Origin: JANXQG01 sp963804375
GTDB lineage: Bacteria; Planctomycetota; Planctomycetia; Pirellulales; Thermoguttaceae
Assembly: GCA_963804375.1 (NCBI GenBank)
Contig: CAWDQE010000017.1
Coordinates: 1-64,000 of the forward strand
Direction of reading: 5' to 3'
DNA length: 64,000 nucleotides
Shown here: positions 8,101 through 17,162 of the stretch, piece after piece
Position numbering within the stretch: the stretch's first letter is position 1
Layout: every line of letters begins with the position of its first letter
The notes under the pieces: model-generated
The model's database searches: none
What the model was told of the DNA's origin: nothing
What the model saw: only the letters and a program-made list of their open reading frames with translations
Made by a program: the position numbers and the translations under genes

Positions 8101-9594
8101 ATGGCAAGGAATCCTCTTCCTCACTGCTTGCCGGAAGTCAGGGAGTTTCTTGAATCAGGTCCGTTACACGGGGTGATCGGGGGAAAGGACGTCGAGTCTT
8201 CCCAGGGCGAGATCTTGACCACCTTTGACCCCGGGTCCAAGGAACCGCTGGCAACGGTCTACGCGATGCAGCCCGAAGACGTTGATCGGGCGGTTCAAGC
8301 GGCGGCCAAAGCCTTTTCGGATTCCGGCTGGGCGCAGATGTCGCCTAACGAACGGGGAGTGCTGCTGCATCGCCTGGCCGACGCCGTGGAGAAACGGAAG
8401 GCAATTCTCGCCCAGATCGAGGCCCTCGACGCCGGAAAGGTCCTCAATCAGGCCGAGGGCGATGTGCAAAACTTCGTTGACACGCTGCGTTATTATACGA
8501 ATCTGGCGTTGCACGTTCAGCGTCGAAGTCCCTTGGCTGTGGCCCGGCATGAGGCATGGACCGTCCGACAGCCTTGGGGACCATGCGGCTTCATCTTTCC
8601 GTGGAACTTCCCCATTCTGCTGATCGGCTGGAACATCTCTCCGGCCTTGGCCGCCGGGAACACGGTGGTGATCAAGCCTGCCGAGGACACGCCGTTGTCG
8701 GCGATCTACCTGGCTCGGCTAGCCCGGGAAGAGGGTATCCCCGCGGGCGTGATCAACGTCGTCCCCGGCTACGGTCCAGTGGCAGGAGCCGCCCTGGCCG
8801 CTCATCGGGGCTTGAAGCACCTGTCGTTCACCGGGTCGCCCGAGGTGGGCCGTTCGATCGCTGAGGCCTGCGGACGAAACCTGGTGCCTGTCAAACTGGA
8901 ACTGGGAGGCAAGGGGGCGGCCGTGGTGTTTGATGACGTTCCGCTGGAACAGACGGCGGAGAAGCTCGTCCAAGCCATCACCTTTCACACCGGCCAGGTC
9001 TGTTGCGATGCGACCCGCTGGCTCATCCACCGCCCGATCTACGACCAGTTCGTCGCGGCCTGTGTCGAGCGTCTGCGGCAGGTGAAGATCGGCCACCAGA
9101 TGGAGGCGACGACGCAGATGGGGCCGGTGGTCAGCGAGAAGCAACGACGGCGCGTTCTCGGCTACCTGGAGCGCGGCCGCAAGGAGGGCGCTAACGCCGT
9201 GCTCGAAGGTGGAGAAGCCGAGGTTCCCGGCTATAATGGGTTCTATGTCAAGCCCGCCCTGCTGGCAGGCCCGCTGGACAATGTTGCCGCCCGGGAGGAG
9301 ATTTTCGGCCCCGTGGCCTACCTGGCAGCGTTCGAAGGCGAGGAGGAGGCCGTGCGCATGGTCAATCACACGGACTACGGCCTGGCCAACAGCGTGTGGA
9401 CGAACGACTTGAATCGGGCCTACCGTCTGGCCGAGGCGATGCTGGCCGGGAACAGTTGGATCAACGCCCACAACATCTTTCCGCATGGCGTCCCATACGC
9501 CGGGGTCAACAAGAGCGGCCTGGGCGGTGGCGTCCTGTCCGTCGAGACGCTCTTCGACTACTGGCGAAGCCTGTCGGTTGTCCGACCGCTGTAG
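8101..9594 (+). CDS. NAD(P)-dependent aldehyde dehydrogenase
   Basis: 497 residues, the normal length for the aldehyde dehydrogenase superfamily, oxidising an aldehyde to the acid in the cytoplasm. Seen are the cofactor-binding region (GFIFPWNFPILL, then VIKPAEDTPLSA), the FTGSPEVG turn, the general-base motif LELGGKG (about 8899-8919) and the catalytic-cysteine motif GQVCCDA (about 8992-9012). The late EIFGPV and NHTDYGLANSVWT are also typical. An AAGGAG site precedes the ATG. It is the first chromosomal gene after the tRNA scar. The substrate is not predictable; betaine-aldehyde-like relatives are closest by eye. Confidence 0.92.
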   Translation: MARNPLPHCLPEVREFLESGPLHGVIGGKDVESSQGEILTTFDPGSKEPLATVYAMQPEDVDRAVQAAAKAFSDSGWAQMSPNERGVLLHRLADAVEKRKAILAQIEALDAGKVLNQAEGDVQNFVDTLRYYTNLALHVQRRSPLAVARHEAWTVRQPWGPCGFIFPWNFPILLIGWNISPALAAGNTVVIKPAEDTPLSAIYLARLAREEGIPAGVINVVPGYGPVAGAALAAHRGLKHLSFTGSPEVGRSIAEACGRNLVPVKLELGGKGAAVVFDDVPLEQTAEKLVQAITFHTGQVCCDATRWLIHRPIYDQFVAACVERLRQVKIGHQMEATTQMGPVVSEKQRRRVLGYLERGRKEGANAVLEGGEAEVPGYNGFYVKPALLAGPLDNVAAREEIFGPVAYLAAFEGEEEAVRMVNHTDYGLANSVWTNDLNRAYRLAEAMLAGNSWINAHNIFPHGVPYAGVNKSGLGGGVLSVETLFDYWRSLSVVRPL

Positions 9595-9664
9595 ATGGTC
9601 CAGTTCGCATCTCCTGCTCCCTGCTGGCTCAACGGCAGTTTCCTCATAACCTGACGACCACACC

Positions 9665-11182
9665 ATGATCCTTCGACGAATGACAGAGCGGGTCCTTGCC
9701 GGAATATGTCTTGCAGCCGCGGCCGTCGCCGCCGGCGCGGATTGGCCCCAGTGGGGCGGACGTGACGGGCGGAACATGGCCTCCGCCGAGCGGGGCCTGC
9801 CGGGATCGTTCGAGCCTGGCGCAAAGAAAACTGACGGTAGCGGCATCGACCTGGCGACCGCACGAAACGTCAAGTGGGTCGCCCGGCTCAACGGCCAGAC
9901 TTGCAGCAGCCCCGCCATTTCCGGCGGCAAGGTCTTCATCGGCACGAAAGCGTCCGGGCTGGACGACCGCAAAAACTCCGCCGTGAACGGAGGCGTCCTG
10001 AAGTGTTTCGACGAAGCCACCGGCAGACTGCTCTGGAATTTCGCCGTTCCGCGCGTCGAGTCCAGCGGACGGGGCCTCGCCTTCGACGACATGGATCTGG
10101 GTATCTGTTCCTCGCCGACCGTGGAAGGGGACCGCGTGTACCTGGTGACGAATCGCTGCGAGGCGGTTTGCCTCGATACGGCCGGCGAGCTGAAGTGGCG
10201 GTTCGACATGCTCTCGCAGTTGCCCGTCTATCCGCACGACGCGGCCAACTGCTCGATTCTGGTGCACGGCGATCTGCTCTACGTCGGCACTTCGAACGGC
10301 GTCACCCGGGGCCATGATAAGACGGTCCCGTGCCCGCTGGCGCCGAGCCTGATCGTTCTCGACAAGCGTACGGGCCGCCTGGTGGCCAAAGACGACGAGA
10401 AGATCGGCACGCGGCTTTTCCACGGGCAATGGTCTTCGCCCAGCCTGGCGCGTACGGCCGGGCGGGAAGCGATCCTGTTTGGCGGCGGCGACGGGATCTG
10501 CTATGCCTTCGCCCCCTTCGCGGCGGCCGCGGAAGGATGCGTCCCCTTGAGCAAGGTCTGGTCCTACGATTGCAACCCGCAGCAATACAAGTTCAAGGAC
10601 GGCAAGCCGATCCCCTATTGGAACGGCGATGTGCGGCGGCACCTTGGCAATGCCGACGACGGGCGCTACGTCGGCCCCAGCGAGATCATCGCCACGCCGG
10701 TCTTCCACAACAACCGCGTCTACGTGGCCGTGGGACAGGACCCGCGCCATGGCCGGGGGCGTGGAATCTTGCACTGTATCGACGCCACCGGCACGGGCGA
10801 CATCACGCATACCGGCAAGATCTGGTCCTACGACAAGCTCGATCGAACGCTGTCCACGGTCTCGGTGGCCGGCGGGTTGGTCTATGTGGCCGACGTGGCT
10901 GGCGCAGTGCACTGCCTCGATGCCGAAACGGGTCATTGCTATTGGGTCCACCAGACTGGGGCTGAAGTCTGGGGCTCCACGCTCGTGGCCGACGGCAAGG
11001 TGTATCTCGGCACCAAGAAGAGTTTTTGGGTGCTGGCAGCGGGCAAACAACTGAAGGTCCTGCACGAAATCCGTCTCGGCACCTCGGTATGGTCTACGCC
11101 GGTAGCCGCCAATGGCGTGCTCTTCGTGGCATCGCAGAGCTATCTGTGGGCGGTCCGGTCACAAGGGACCGCCACCAATTGA
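9665..11182 (+). CDS. Exported PQQ-type beta-propeller protein
   Basis: About 505 residues. It begins with a signal peptide (hydrophobic LAGICLAAAAVAAGA before DWPQWGG). The body repeats the PQQ/quinoprotein propeller blade pattern several times: KVFIGTKASG..G.L.CFDEATGRLLWNF, then VYLVTNRCEAVCLDTAGELKWRF, and VYVADVAGAVHCLDAETGHCYW. DWPQWGGRDG at the mature start is common in planctomycete WD40/PQQ-like secreted proteins. Catalytic PQQ-ligand residues could not be identified, so a non-enzymatic or unknown role is possible. It starts 70 bases after the aldehyde dehydrogenase gene and may share its transcript. An in-frame ATG at 9680 is an alternative start. Confidence 0.85.
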   Translation: MILRRMTERVLAGICLAAAAVAAGADWPQWGGRDGRNMASAERGLPGSFEPGAKKTDGSGIDLATARNVKWVARLNGQTCSSPAISGGKVFIGTKASGLDDRKNSAVNGGVLKCFDEATGRLLWNFAVPRVESSGRGLAFDDMDLGICSSPTVEGDRVYLVTNRCEAVCLDTAGELKWRFDMLSQLPVYPHDAANCSILVHGDLLYVGTSNGVTRGHDKTVPCPLAPSLIVLDKRTGRLVAKDDEKIGTRLFHGQWSSPSLARTAGREAILFGGGDGICYAFAPFAAAAEGCVPLSKVWSYDCNPQQYKFKDGKPIPYWNGDVRRHLGNADDGRYVGPSEIIATPVFHNNRVYVAVGQDPRHGRGRGILHCIDATGTGDITHTGKIWSYDKLDRTLSTVSVAGGLVYVADVAGAVHCLDAETGHCYWVHQTGAEVWGSTLVADGKVYLGTKKSFWVLAAGKQLKVLHEIRLGTSVWSTPVAANGVLFVASQSYLWAVRSQGTATN

Positions 11183-11253
11183 ATTCACTTGAACAATCCA
11201 TCTTTACATCCCCACGATGATCGCCCGCCAGGATCTGGCCGTCCTCCTTGAAG

Positions 11254-12096
11254 TCAGGGCGGACTCTCTCGCTTGTCGGCGGCGAAACGGAACGGCACAC
11301 CGCCCAGAATCTGGTCGCTGGCCAACGACGGGCACCAGTACTTCTCGATGAATTCGATCACCAGGTCCGTGCCCGCGAAGTGGTCGACCTTGGGCGGCAT
11401 CCGCGGATTGTACATGGTATCGGTCAGGTCCCGCATCAGGGCGACCTTCATGCCTTTGTTGACGAGGGCCTTGACGGCGTAAGGCCGATTGAGCACGCAC
11501 ATGTTGGTGTGCACGCCCATCACGATCACGCGGTCGATGCCCTTCTGCCGCATCAGGTTGTAGACCTCGCCGCCGTTGTCGCTGATGCCGTCGACGGGCT
11601 TGATTTCCAGCACGGCGATTTCCCGCGTCCAGACCTGGCCTTGCGGGCAGGGATGCTCGTCCGAACAACCGCCGTCGGAGTCGTCGATGGGAAATGGCCC
11701 CGGCGGGACGGCCGGGGTGCGGGGCGGTTGTGGTTTGGCGGGCGGTGCGGCCTGCGCCGCCTTGCGGGCCGGGTGGTCCGCGTAAAAGCCCATCGTCTCG
11801 CCGGGGCAGTGGACGATCAGCACGCCCTGGTCGCGGAGCTTCGACACGACCTGGTTCATCCGCGGGGCCATTTCGGCAACGCGTGCCGCGGCCGCCTTGC
11901 ACCAGTGGCGGTCCCACATGTCGCAGATCACCACGGCCGTCTTGTGCGGATCCCAATGCTCGGTCGTCGTCACCACCTTGAATTGTCCGGAACCCTTGGC
12001 GGTTTCCACGCGGCTGCGGAGTTTCAGCTCCAAGTCCGCCGCCGAGGCGGCAGTCGCCACGGCGATGCTCAGGAGAGCGAGAATTGCGGTTTTCAT
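11254..12096 (-). CDS. Exported isochorismatase-like cysteine hydrolase
   Basis: 280 residues with a cleavable signal peptide (MKTAILALLSIAVATAASA). The isochorismatase fold is shown by VVICDMWDRHWC (catalytic Asp), a later GVHTNMCVLNRPYA (nucleophile Cys with the usual preceding small residues) and the intervening Lys-containing strand. An insertion rich in Pro and Lys (AAPPAKPQPPRTP) lies in the middle. The family hydrolyses amide or ester bonds of small molecules; the substrate is unknown. It converges on the PQQ protein gene. An exported member is less common than cytoplasmic ones but is often seen in planctomycetes. Confidence 0.85.
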   Translation of the reverse strand: MKTAILALLSIAVATAASAADLELKLRSRVETAKGSGQFKVVTTTEHWDPHKTAVVICDMWDRHWCKAAAARVAEMAPRMNQVVSKLRDQGVLIVHCPGETMGFYADHPARKAAQAAPPAKPQPPRTPAVPPGPFPIDDSDGGCSDEHPCPQGQVWTREIAVLEIKPVDGISDNGGEVYNLMRQKGIDRVIVMGVHTNMCVLNRPYAVKALVNKGMKVALMRDLTDTMYNPRMPPKVDHFAGTDLVIEFIEKYWCPSLASDQILGGVPFRFAADKRESPP

Positions 12097-12187
12097 GTTC
12101 TACCGACAGTCCTTTCTTAGTCCGGCCCGCGAAATGTCGCCGCCGGGAGGTTGGGCGTTGGCTGGTCGCCGATTATTGGTTTGCTGT

Positions 12188-12336
12188 GATTCAGACGTAA
12201 GCGGCCTTGGCGCCATCCGAGTAGGGTGGGCCGAGTGAAACGAGTCCCACCACGCTTTCTTCCTTGATGCGGCGTGTTCTTGGTGGGACTCGTAGAACTC
12301 GGCCCACCCTACTCGGCCGCCGCTTACCTCTGAATC
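12188..12336. repeat. 149-bp imperfect palindrome
   Basis: The two halves pair over nearly their whole length. The ends are GATTCAGA and TCTGAATC; the inner arms include GAGTAGGGTGGGCCGAGT with its complement near 12300-12315, and CGAGTCCCACCA with TGGTGGGACTCG. The central loop is about 26 bases (12254-12279). It lies alone in the gap between the divergent hydrolase and epimerase genes and looks like a miniature inverted-repeat or REP-type element. Confidence 0.75.
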
Positions 12337-12420
12337 GCAGCTTGGTTTGACATCCGGTTGAAAACATATACATTATAACTACAAGCGCTTCCCTTGTCCC
12401 CCCGTTAGGCTTCGAGCATC

Positions 12421-13479
12421 ATGCAACTGAAAGTGCAGACCATCCAGCTTCCCCTGCGGCATGTCTTTCGCACCGCCCACGGCGCCGATGTCGTGCTGGA
12501 GAATGTCCTCGTGGAGCTTCGCGACGGCGATCTGACCGGCTACGGCGAAGGTGCTTCGATGCAATACTACGGCGTGACGGCGGCCGACATGGTCGCGGAC
12601 CTGGAAGCGGCCCGCGGTGCGATCGAAAGCTGGCCGGGACCCGGCGTACCGGGTGCCCCCGGAGTACCGGGTGCCCCGGATCCGGCCGAGCTCTGGCAGC
12701 GCGTGTTGCCGCTGTTGGGCCACGACCGCTTCGCCTTGGCCGCCTTGGATGCCGCGGCGCACGACCTGTGGGGCAAGAAACTCGGGCGGCCGACCTATCG
12801 GCTCTGGGGTCTGGAACTGGACCGCATCCCGCCGAGCAATTACACGCTGGGGATCGATTCCCTGGAGAACACGCTCAAGATTCTCGACGAGTTCGCGGGC
12901 TGGCCGATCTACAAGATCAAGCTCGGCACGCCCGACGACTTGAAGATCGTCGGCGAGCTGCGGCGGCATACCACGGCCACCTTCCGCGTCGACGCCAACT
13001 GTGCCTGGACCGTCGAGCAGACGATTCTCAACTCGCGGGCGTTGAAAACGCTGGGCGTGGAGTTCATCGAACAGCCGCTGCCGGCCGACGACTGGGAGGG
13101 GATGAAGCGGGTCTTCGCCGCATCGGCCCTGCCTGTGATGGCCGATGAAAGCTGTCTTGTCGAGGAAGACGTGGCCCGCTGCCCCGGCTTTTTCCATGGC
13201 GTGAACATCAAACTGGTGAAGTGCGGCGGCATGACCCCGGCCCGCCGCATGATCGACACGGCCCGGCGGTTGGGACTGAAGGTCATGATCGGGTGCATGA
13301 CGGAGTCGACCGTGGGCATTTCGGCGATCGCCCAGTTCCTCCCGCTGTTGGATTATGTCGATATGGACGGGGCCGTGCTGATCGCCCGCGACGTGGCCAG
13401 CGGGGTGCGCTTGGAGAAAGGGCGTGCCGTGTTCCCTGAAGAGAACGGCAACGGCGTGCAGCTCCTAACGGAAAACTGA
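12421..13479 (+). CDS. Dipeptide epimerase (L-Ala-D/L-Glu epimerase family)
   Basis: 352 residues of the enolase superfamily, muconate-lactonizing subgroup. Seen are the catalytic KIKLG (12916-12930 region), the metal ligands in DANCAW, EQPL and ADES, the second lysine in IKLVKCGG, and GCMTEST near the end, which is typical of dipeptide epimerases. The reaction is epimerisation of a dipeptide such as L-Ala-D-Glu, used in murein peptide recycling. An odd feature is a collagen-like insert, GPGVPGAPGVPGAP (about 12640-12680), made by an 18-base direct duplication in a surface loop. Specificity for L-Ala-Glu is inference. Confidence 0.85.
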   Translation: MQLKVQTIQLPLRHVFRTAHGADVVLENVLVELRDGDLTGYGEGASMQYYGVTAADMVADLEAARGAIESWPGPGVPGAPGVPGAPDPAELWQRVLPLLGHDRFALAALDAAAHDLWGKKLGRPTYRLWGLELDRIPPSNYTLGIDSLENTLKILDEFAGWPIYKIKLGTPDDLKIVGELRRHTTATFRVDANCAWTVEQTILNSRALKTLGVEFIEQPLPADDWEGMKRVFAASALPVMADESCLVEEDVARCPGFFHGVNIKLVKCGGMTPARRMIDTARRLGLKVMIGCMTESTVGISAIAQFLPLLDYVDMDGAVLIARDVASGVRLEKGRAVFPEENGNGVQLLTEN

Positions 13480-13624
13480 TCCCGATGGCTCTTACACTTC
13501 TGCTTCCGCGGGCACGCGTAATTGTAGCTGGGCTTCAGCCCGCCTAGCCAGTGCAGTGGAGGAGGCGAGCCGACCACGACCAGAGGTACATGGTGCCCGC
13601 CAACCCTACAGGCGTGTCCCGGGT

Positions 13625-15067
13625 TCACGTGGCAACGACTTTCGCGGGTGCCGGCCGCCGGTGGCCGAAGAACCCGCGGCGGCGGATCACTTCGGCGACT
13701 TTGGCAGGCACCTGTTCGCTCCACGAGTCGTCGCCCGACTGGATCTTCCGGATCACGTCGCGGGAGAAGATCGGCAGGTAGGCCGGATTGTAATTGTCCA
13801 ACTGCTCGATGCCGCCCCGGTCGACCAGGTACTCGTATAACTTCCGAAGTTCAGGGGCCACGCGCAGGTTCTGCACCGTGGTCAAGTCGGCCGTCGCCCG
13901 ATCCAAGAGCGGATAAATGTACAGCTTGAGATCGTTCTTGAACAAGCGGCCGAACGATTCGAGAATGCCGCCTTCCAGCGCCGTGTAGTACTTCTCGTCG
14001 AAGAGTTCCAGCAGGCTGGCGGCCCCCATCGTGATGCCGATCTTCTTCTTCGTGTAACGGACCAGGTAGGCGGCCAGGCGGTAATACTCGAAGTAGTTGG
14101 AGATCAACACGGTCATGCCGCAGGCCGCCAGCACGTCGGCCCGCGCCAGAAAGTCGCGCAGGTCGATGTCGCCGTTGGTTTTCCCGGCGGCCGCCTGCAG
14201 GCTGCGCATCGTGATTTCCATCAAGGTCACGACGGGCTCGCCGTCCACGTCGGGCTCGGCGATGAATTTTTCGAATGCCGCGCGGAGCATGTCGGTATTG
14301 ACGTAGGTCACGGGCCGGAAGCTGCCCCGCTCGACCAGGATCGCCCGCTTGTGCAGCACTTCGGAAGGTTGCAGCACTTCGCCCGAGGCGGAAAACATGG
14401 CCGCGTTGCTCAGCCCCAACTGCACCAGCCGCAGGCTCATCACGCGGTTGTCGACCTCCCGGAAGGCGATCCCGGAAAACTCGATCATGTCGATTTCGAT
14501 CCGCCGCGTGGTGAGGTTGTCCAACAGTGACTCGACGAGCTTGTCGGGCTCGTGACTGAGGAAAAAAGCCCCGTAGAGCAGATTCACGCCGACAATCCCC
14601 AGGGCCTCCTGTTGCAGGGCGTTCTCCGCGTCCAACATCCGCACGTGCAGGATGATCTGGCTGTCCTGGTCGCGCGGATACTCCTGGAAACGGACTCCCA
14701 TCCAGCCGTGACATTCGTTGGTGCCCAGGTAGTTGCGGGCGGAAACGGTGTCGGCAAAGGTGAAGAAGGCGGTCGTGTCGCCCCGGCTCTCCTGCAGGCG
14801 GTCGAGGGTCAATTTGTGCTCGTAGTTGAGCATCGCATCCAACCGCGGCCGGAAGACATAGCGATCGCACGGGCCGTAGATGGCGTCGCTGACGGCCATG
14901 TCGTAAGCCGAAATGCTCTTGGCGATCGTGCCGGCCGCGCCGCCCACGTGAAAGAACCACCGCACCACCTCCTGCCCGGCGCCAATCTCGGCAAAAGTGC
15001 CATAGCGGCGCTGGTCGAGGTTGACAGCCAGCGCTTTGTGGTCGGTGCTCAGAATCTCATGCGACAT
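13625..15067 (-). CDS. Conserved protein of unknown function, 480 aa
   Basis: A long conserved protein widespread in planctomycetes and cyanobacteria. It is often labelled a TonB-dependent receptor or nicotinate-nucleotide adenylyltransferase, and I see no sequence support for either label. It opens LDQRRYGTFAEIGAGQEVVRWFFHVGGAAGT, and has conserved SAYDMAVSDAIYG and LGIVGVNLLYGAFF segments. There is no signal peptide and no porin-like repeat. AGGAG precedes the start. It is a single gene between the epimerase and moa operons. Confidence 0.75.
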   Translation of the reverse strand: MSHEILSTDHKALAVNLDQRRYGTFAEIGAGQEVVRWFFHVGGAAGTIAKSISAYDMAVSDAIYGPCDRYVFRPRLDAMLNYEHKLTLDRLQESRGDTTAFFTFADTVSARNYLGTNECHGWMGVRFQEYPRDQDSQIILHVRMLDAENALQQEALGIVGVNLLYGAFFLSHEPDKLVESLLDNLTTRRIEIDMIEFSGIAFREVDNRVMSLRLVQLGLSNAAMFSASGEVLQPSEVLHKRAILVERGSFRPVTYVNTDMLRAAFEKFIAEPDVDGEPVVTLMEITMRSLQAAAGKTNGDIDLRDFLARADVLAACGMTVLISNYFEYYRLAAYLVRYTKKKIGITMGAASLLELFDEKYYTALEGGILESFGRLFKNDLKLYIYPLLDRATADLTTVQNLRVAPELRKLYEYLVDRGGIEQLDNYNPAYLPIFSRDVIRKIQSGDDSWSEQVPAKVAEVIRRRGFFGHRRPAPAKVVAT

Positions 15068-15271
15068 GGCAGACGATACTCCTGGGGAGGCTTACGGGAA
15101 AAAGTTAGAGAATTATATGCCGCGCCCGTCGCCGGGCTAGTGGTAGGGTGAAACTGGCCTTCAAAAAACCGTTCGTTTCTACGGTTTAGCTCAGCAGACT
15201 TTGCGGGCGGCTCTTGTTCCGCCTGTCCGCGGCGGGGATTGCCCGTCGCGTAGCGACCGGAATACCGCATC

Positions 15272-15655
15272 CTACTCCACCGGCATTTTCCAAATGGGAA
15301 CGTCGCGCTTCAGGCGGTCGATGAACTCGCTCAGGGCGGCCAGCGACTCCTGCCGATGCCGGCCGGCGACCTGCAGCCGGAAAGAACACTCGCCCACCGC
15401 GACGAGCCCTTTGCTGTGTTCCACGCAAAGGCCGACGAGGCCGTGCCGGCCAGCCAACTCCTCGCCGATGGCGACCAACATCTCGCGGGCCATCGGCTCG
15501 TAGACCTCGTAGCTCAGAGCGCGGATCGTCCGGCCGTTCTCCCGAGGTCGCACACGGCCCTCGAAGAGAACGATCGCTCCGGCGCCGTCGCCGGGAAACG
15601 GCGGGGCTGGACGGCTCAAAGGGCCCGAGTGGATTGATGCCAGGACGATCGCCAT
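15272..15655 (-). CDS. moaE: Molybdopterin synthase catalytic subunit MoaE
   Basis: 127 residues, slightly short for MoaE (~140-150). It has the family pattern GAIVLFEGRVRPRENGR, LSYEVYEPMAREML, VEHSKGLVAVGECSF and the C-terminal catalytic lysine motif LKRDVPIWK. MoaE binds MoaD and transfers sulfur to precursor Z to make molybdopterin. It begins three bases after the moaD stop. Its Shine-Dalgarno GGAGG is made of the codons for the last two glycines of MoaD, so the two are tightly coupled. It is the last gene of a moaC-moaB-moaD-moaE operon. Confidence 0.93.
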   Translation of the reverse strand: MAIVLASIHSGPLSRPAPPFPGDGAGAIVLFEGRVRPRENGRTIRALSYEVYEPMAREMLVAIGEELAGRHGLVGLCVEHSKGLVAVGECSFRLQVAGRHRQESLAALSEFIDRLKRDVPIWKMPVE

Positions 15656-15658
15656 CGC

Positions 15659-15907
15659 TCATCCTCCGGAAACGAAGCCGATCAGGGCGATTTCATCGCC
15701 CTCAGCCAGCAATTGGCCTTCCGCGGCGAACCGGCCGTTGACGGCGAAGCGGCAGCCGTCCAAGAGGCCTGCCAGCCGCGGCTGGTAGGCGACAAGATAC
15801 GCCCGCAACGCGGCGCACGTCGGCGCGTCGCCTTGCAACGTGACGTTCAGCTCGGCTTGTCCCGCCGCCCGGCTCATCGGGCCAAAGAGTTTTATGCGCG
15901 CCAGCAT
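15659..15907 (-). CDS. moaD: Molybdopterin synthase sulfur carrier MoaD
   Basis: 82 residues with the ubiquitin-like MoaD pattern: MLARIKLFGPMSRAAG, then FAVNGRFA and LLAEGDEIALIGFVSGG. The C-terminal Gly-Gly carries the thiocarboxylate used by MoaE. The start at 15907 was chosen over a longer open frame because the beta-grasp begins there. It lies 11 bases after moaB and 3 bases before moaE. Confidence 0.9.
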   Translation of the reverse strand: MLARIKLFGPMSRAAGQAELNVTLQGDAPTCAALRAYLVAYQPRLAGLLDGCRFAVNGRFAAEGQLLAEGDEIALIGFVSGG

Positions 15908-15918
15908 AAAGTCGCATC

Positions 15919-16443
15919 CTAATGCCCATCCTCGCCGTGGAGAATCTCGGCAATGTGCTCCAGCGTAACGAGGATTTCCGGCAGGTACTCTTCCACGGCC
16001 CGCACGCTGCCGGGCAGGGTATAGATCTGCGTGCTTCCGGCCACGCCGGCGATCGCGCGGCTGAGGCGTGCCCGCGGGTTGTTCGCCCCGAACTTGGCAC
16101 GGACATGTTCCATAATGCCGGGCATCAGCTTTTCGCAAAGTGGGGCGATCGTCTCGGGCGCGATATCGCGCGGTCCCACGCCCGTGCCGCCGGTCGTGAT
16201 GATCACGTCCACGCCCTGCTCCCGAGCGCCGAGGACCTCGCGGCGAAGCAGCGTGGCGTCGTCCGGCAAAAGGCAGTGCTCGATCGTCGAATCGATGCCG
16301 TGATCGGCAAAGAAAGATTCCAGAAGCTCGCGGGTTCTCGGTCCCGAACGGTTGGCGTAGGCGCCGGAAACCGCGCGGTCGCTGAGCGTGATGATGAGGC
16401 AGTGCACGGGTCGCCGCCGGGCCGGCGTGTCAGCCTTCGTCAT
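15919..16443 (-). CDS. moaB: Molybdopterin adenylyltransferase (MogA/MoaB)
   Basis: 174 residues of the MoaB/MogA family, which adenylates molybdopterin before metal insertion. Seen are the N-terminal strand CLIITLSDRAVSGAYANRSG, the MPT-binding ITTGGTGVGPRDIAPE, and the C-terminal LPGSVRAVEEYLPEIL. Its ATG overlaps the last 14 bases of moaC, so it is coupled to that gene. Whether it acts as MogA or as MoaB cannot be separated by sequence alone; the symbol follows common usage. Confidence 0.9.
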   Translation of the reverse strand: MTKADTPARRRPVHCLIITLSDRAVSGAYANRSGPRTRELLESFFADHGIDSTIEHCLLPDDATLLRREVLGAREQGVDVIITTGGTGVGPRDIAPETIAPLCEKLMPGIMEHVRAKFGANNPRARLSRAIAGVAGSTQIYTLPGSVRAVEEYLPEILVTLEHIAEILHGEDGH

Positions 16444-16888
16444 CGAACTTGACCTTTTCCAAGAGGACGATCGGGCCGATTTCCATCTGCTGGTCCACGG
16501 CCTTGCACATGTCGTAAATCGTCAGCAGGGCCACGCTGACCGCGGTGAGGGCTTCCATTTCGACGCCGGTCCGCCCGCAGCAGGAGGCGTCGCTGGTGGC
16601 CGTCACGCTGCCGTCGCCCACTTCGAACGTCACGTCAACGTAATCCAGGTTGAGCGGATGGCAAAGCGGGATGAGCTCGCCCGTCCGCTTGGCGGCCTGA
16701 ATTCCGGCGATCTGGGCGACCGTAAGGACATTGCCCTTGGCAATGCCGTGACTGCGGATCAGGTCGCAGGTGGCGGGGGCCAGGCTGATCGTGCCCGCGG
16801 CGCGGGCCAGGCGGCGCTGCGGTTTTTTGCCGCCCACGTCGACCATCCGGGCACGCCCCTCGGCGTCAAGATGCGAGAAATCCGGCAC
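16430..16888 (-). CDS. moaC: Cyclic pyranopterin monophosphate synthase MoaC
   Basis: 152 residues with the MoaC landmarks ARMVDVGGKKPQRR, GNVLTVAQIAGIQAAKRT, LIPLCHPL, GRTGVEMEALTAVSVALLTIYDMCKA. This enzyme makes cyclic pyranopterin monophosphate in the first phase of molybdopterin synthesis. The start was taken at a GTG at 16888 with AGGGGAAG upstream; the open frame continues to 17389 but without MoaC similarity. It is the first gene of the moaC-moaB-moaD-moaE operon; moaA is not in the window. The 274 bases upstream, to 17162, hold no gene and should carry the promoter. Confidence 0.92.
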   Translation of the reverse strand: MPDFSHLDAEGRARMVDVGGKKPQRRLARAAGTISLAPATCDLIRSHGIAKGNVLTVAQIAGIQAAKRTGELIPLCHPLNLDYVDVTFEVGDGSVTATSDASCCGRTGVEMEALTAVSVALLTIYDMCKAVDQQMEIGPIVLLEKVKFDDEG

Positions 16889-17162
16889 GTCAATCTTCCC
16901 CTGGCTCGGCCACCTTACAAAAACTAAGTATCGCCGCAACCGTGATCCTCGGCAAGCGAGTACTTTGGAAAAGCCGACCGTAGTTTCTGCGCTGGGCGAA
17001 ACGAAAGATTTGGCCAAAGTGGCCAAAATTCGGGTGTTTTTCGTGTTTGTCGCCCATTTTATACCACTAGCAATGGCTGAGCCTATGCGTTTCCGCGCGT
17101 CTGCGTGGCAAGAGGAACGATCTGGTGAAGTGGGCCACTCGACATTCCGCAGGGCGTTCCAT

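Noticed and set aside
13625..15067. TonB-dependent receptor or nicotinate-nucleotide adenylyltransferase
   Set aside because: No signal peptide, plug, porin strands or nucleotidyltransferase HxGH motif is visible; these labels appear to be propagated annotation.
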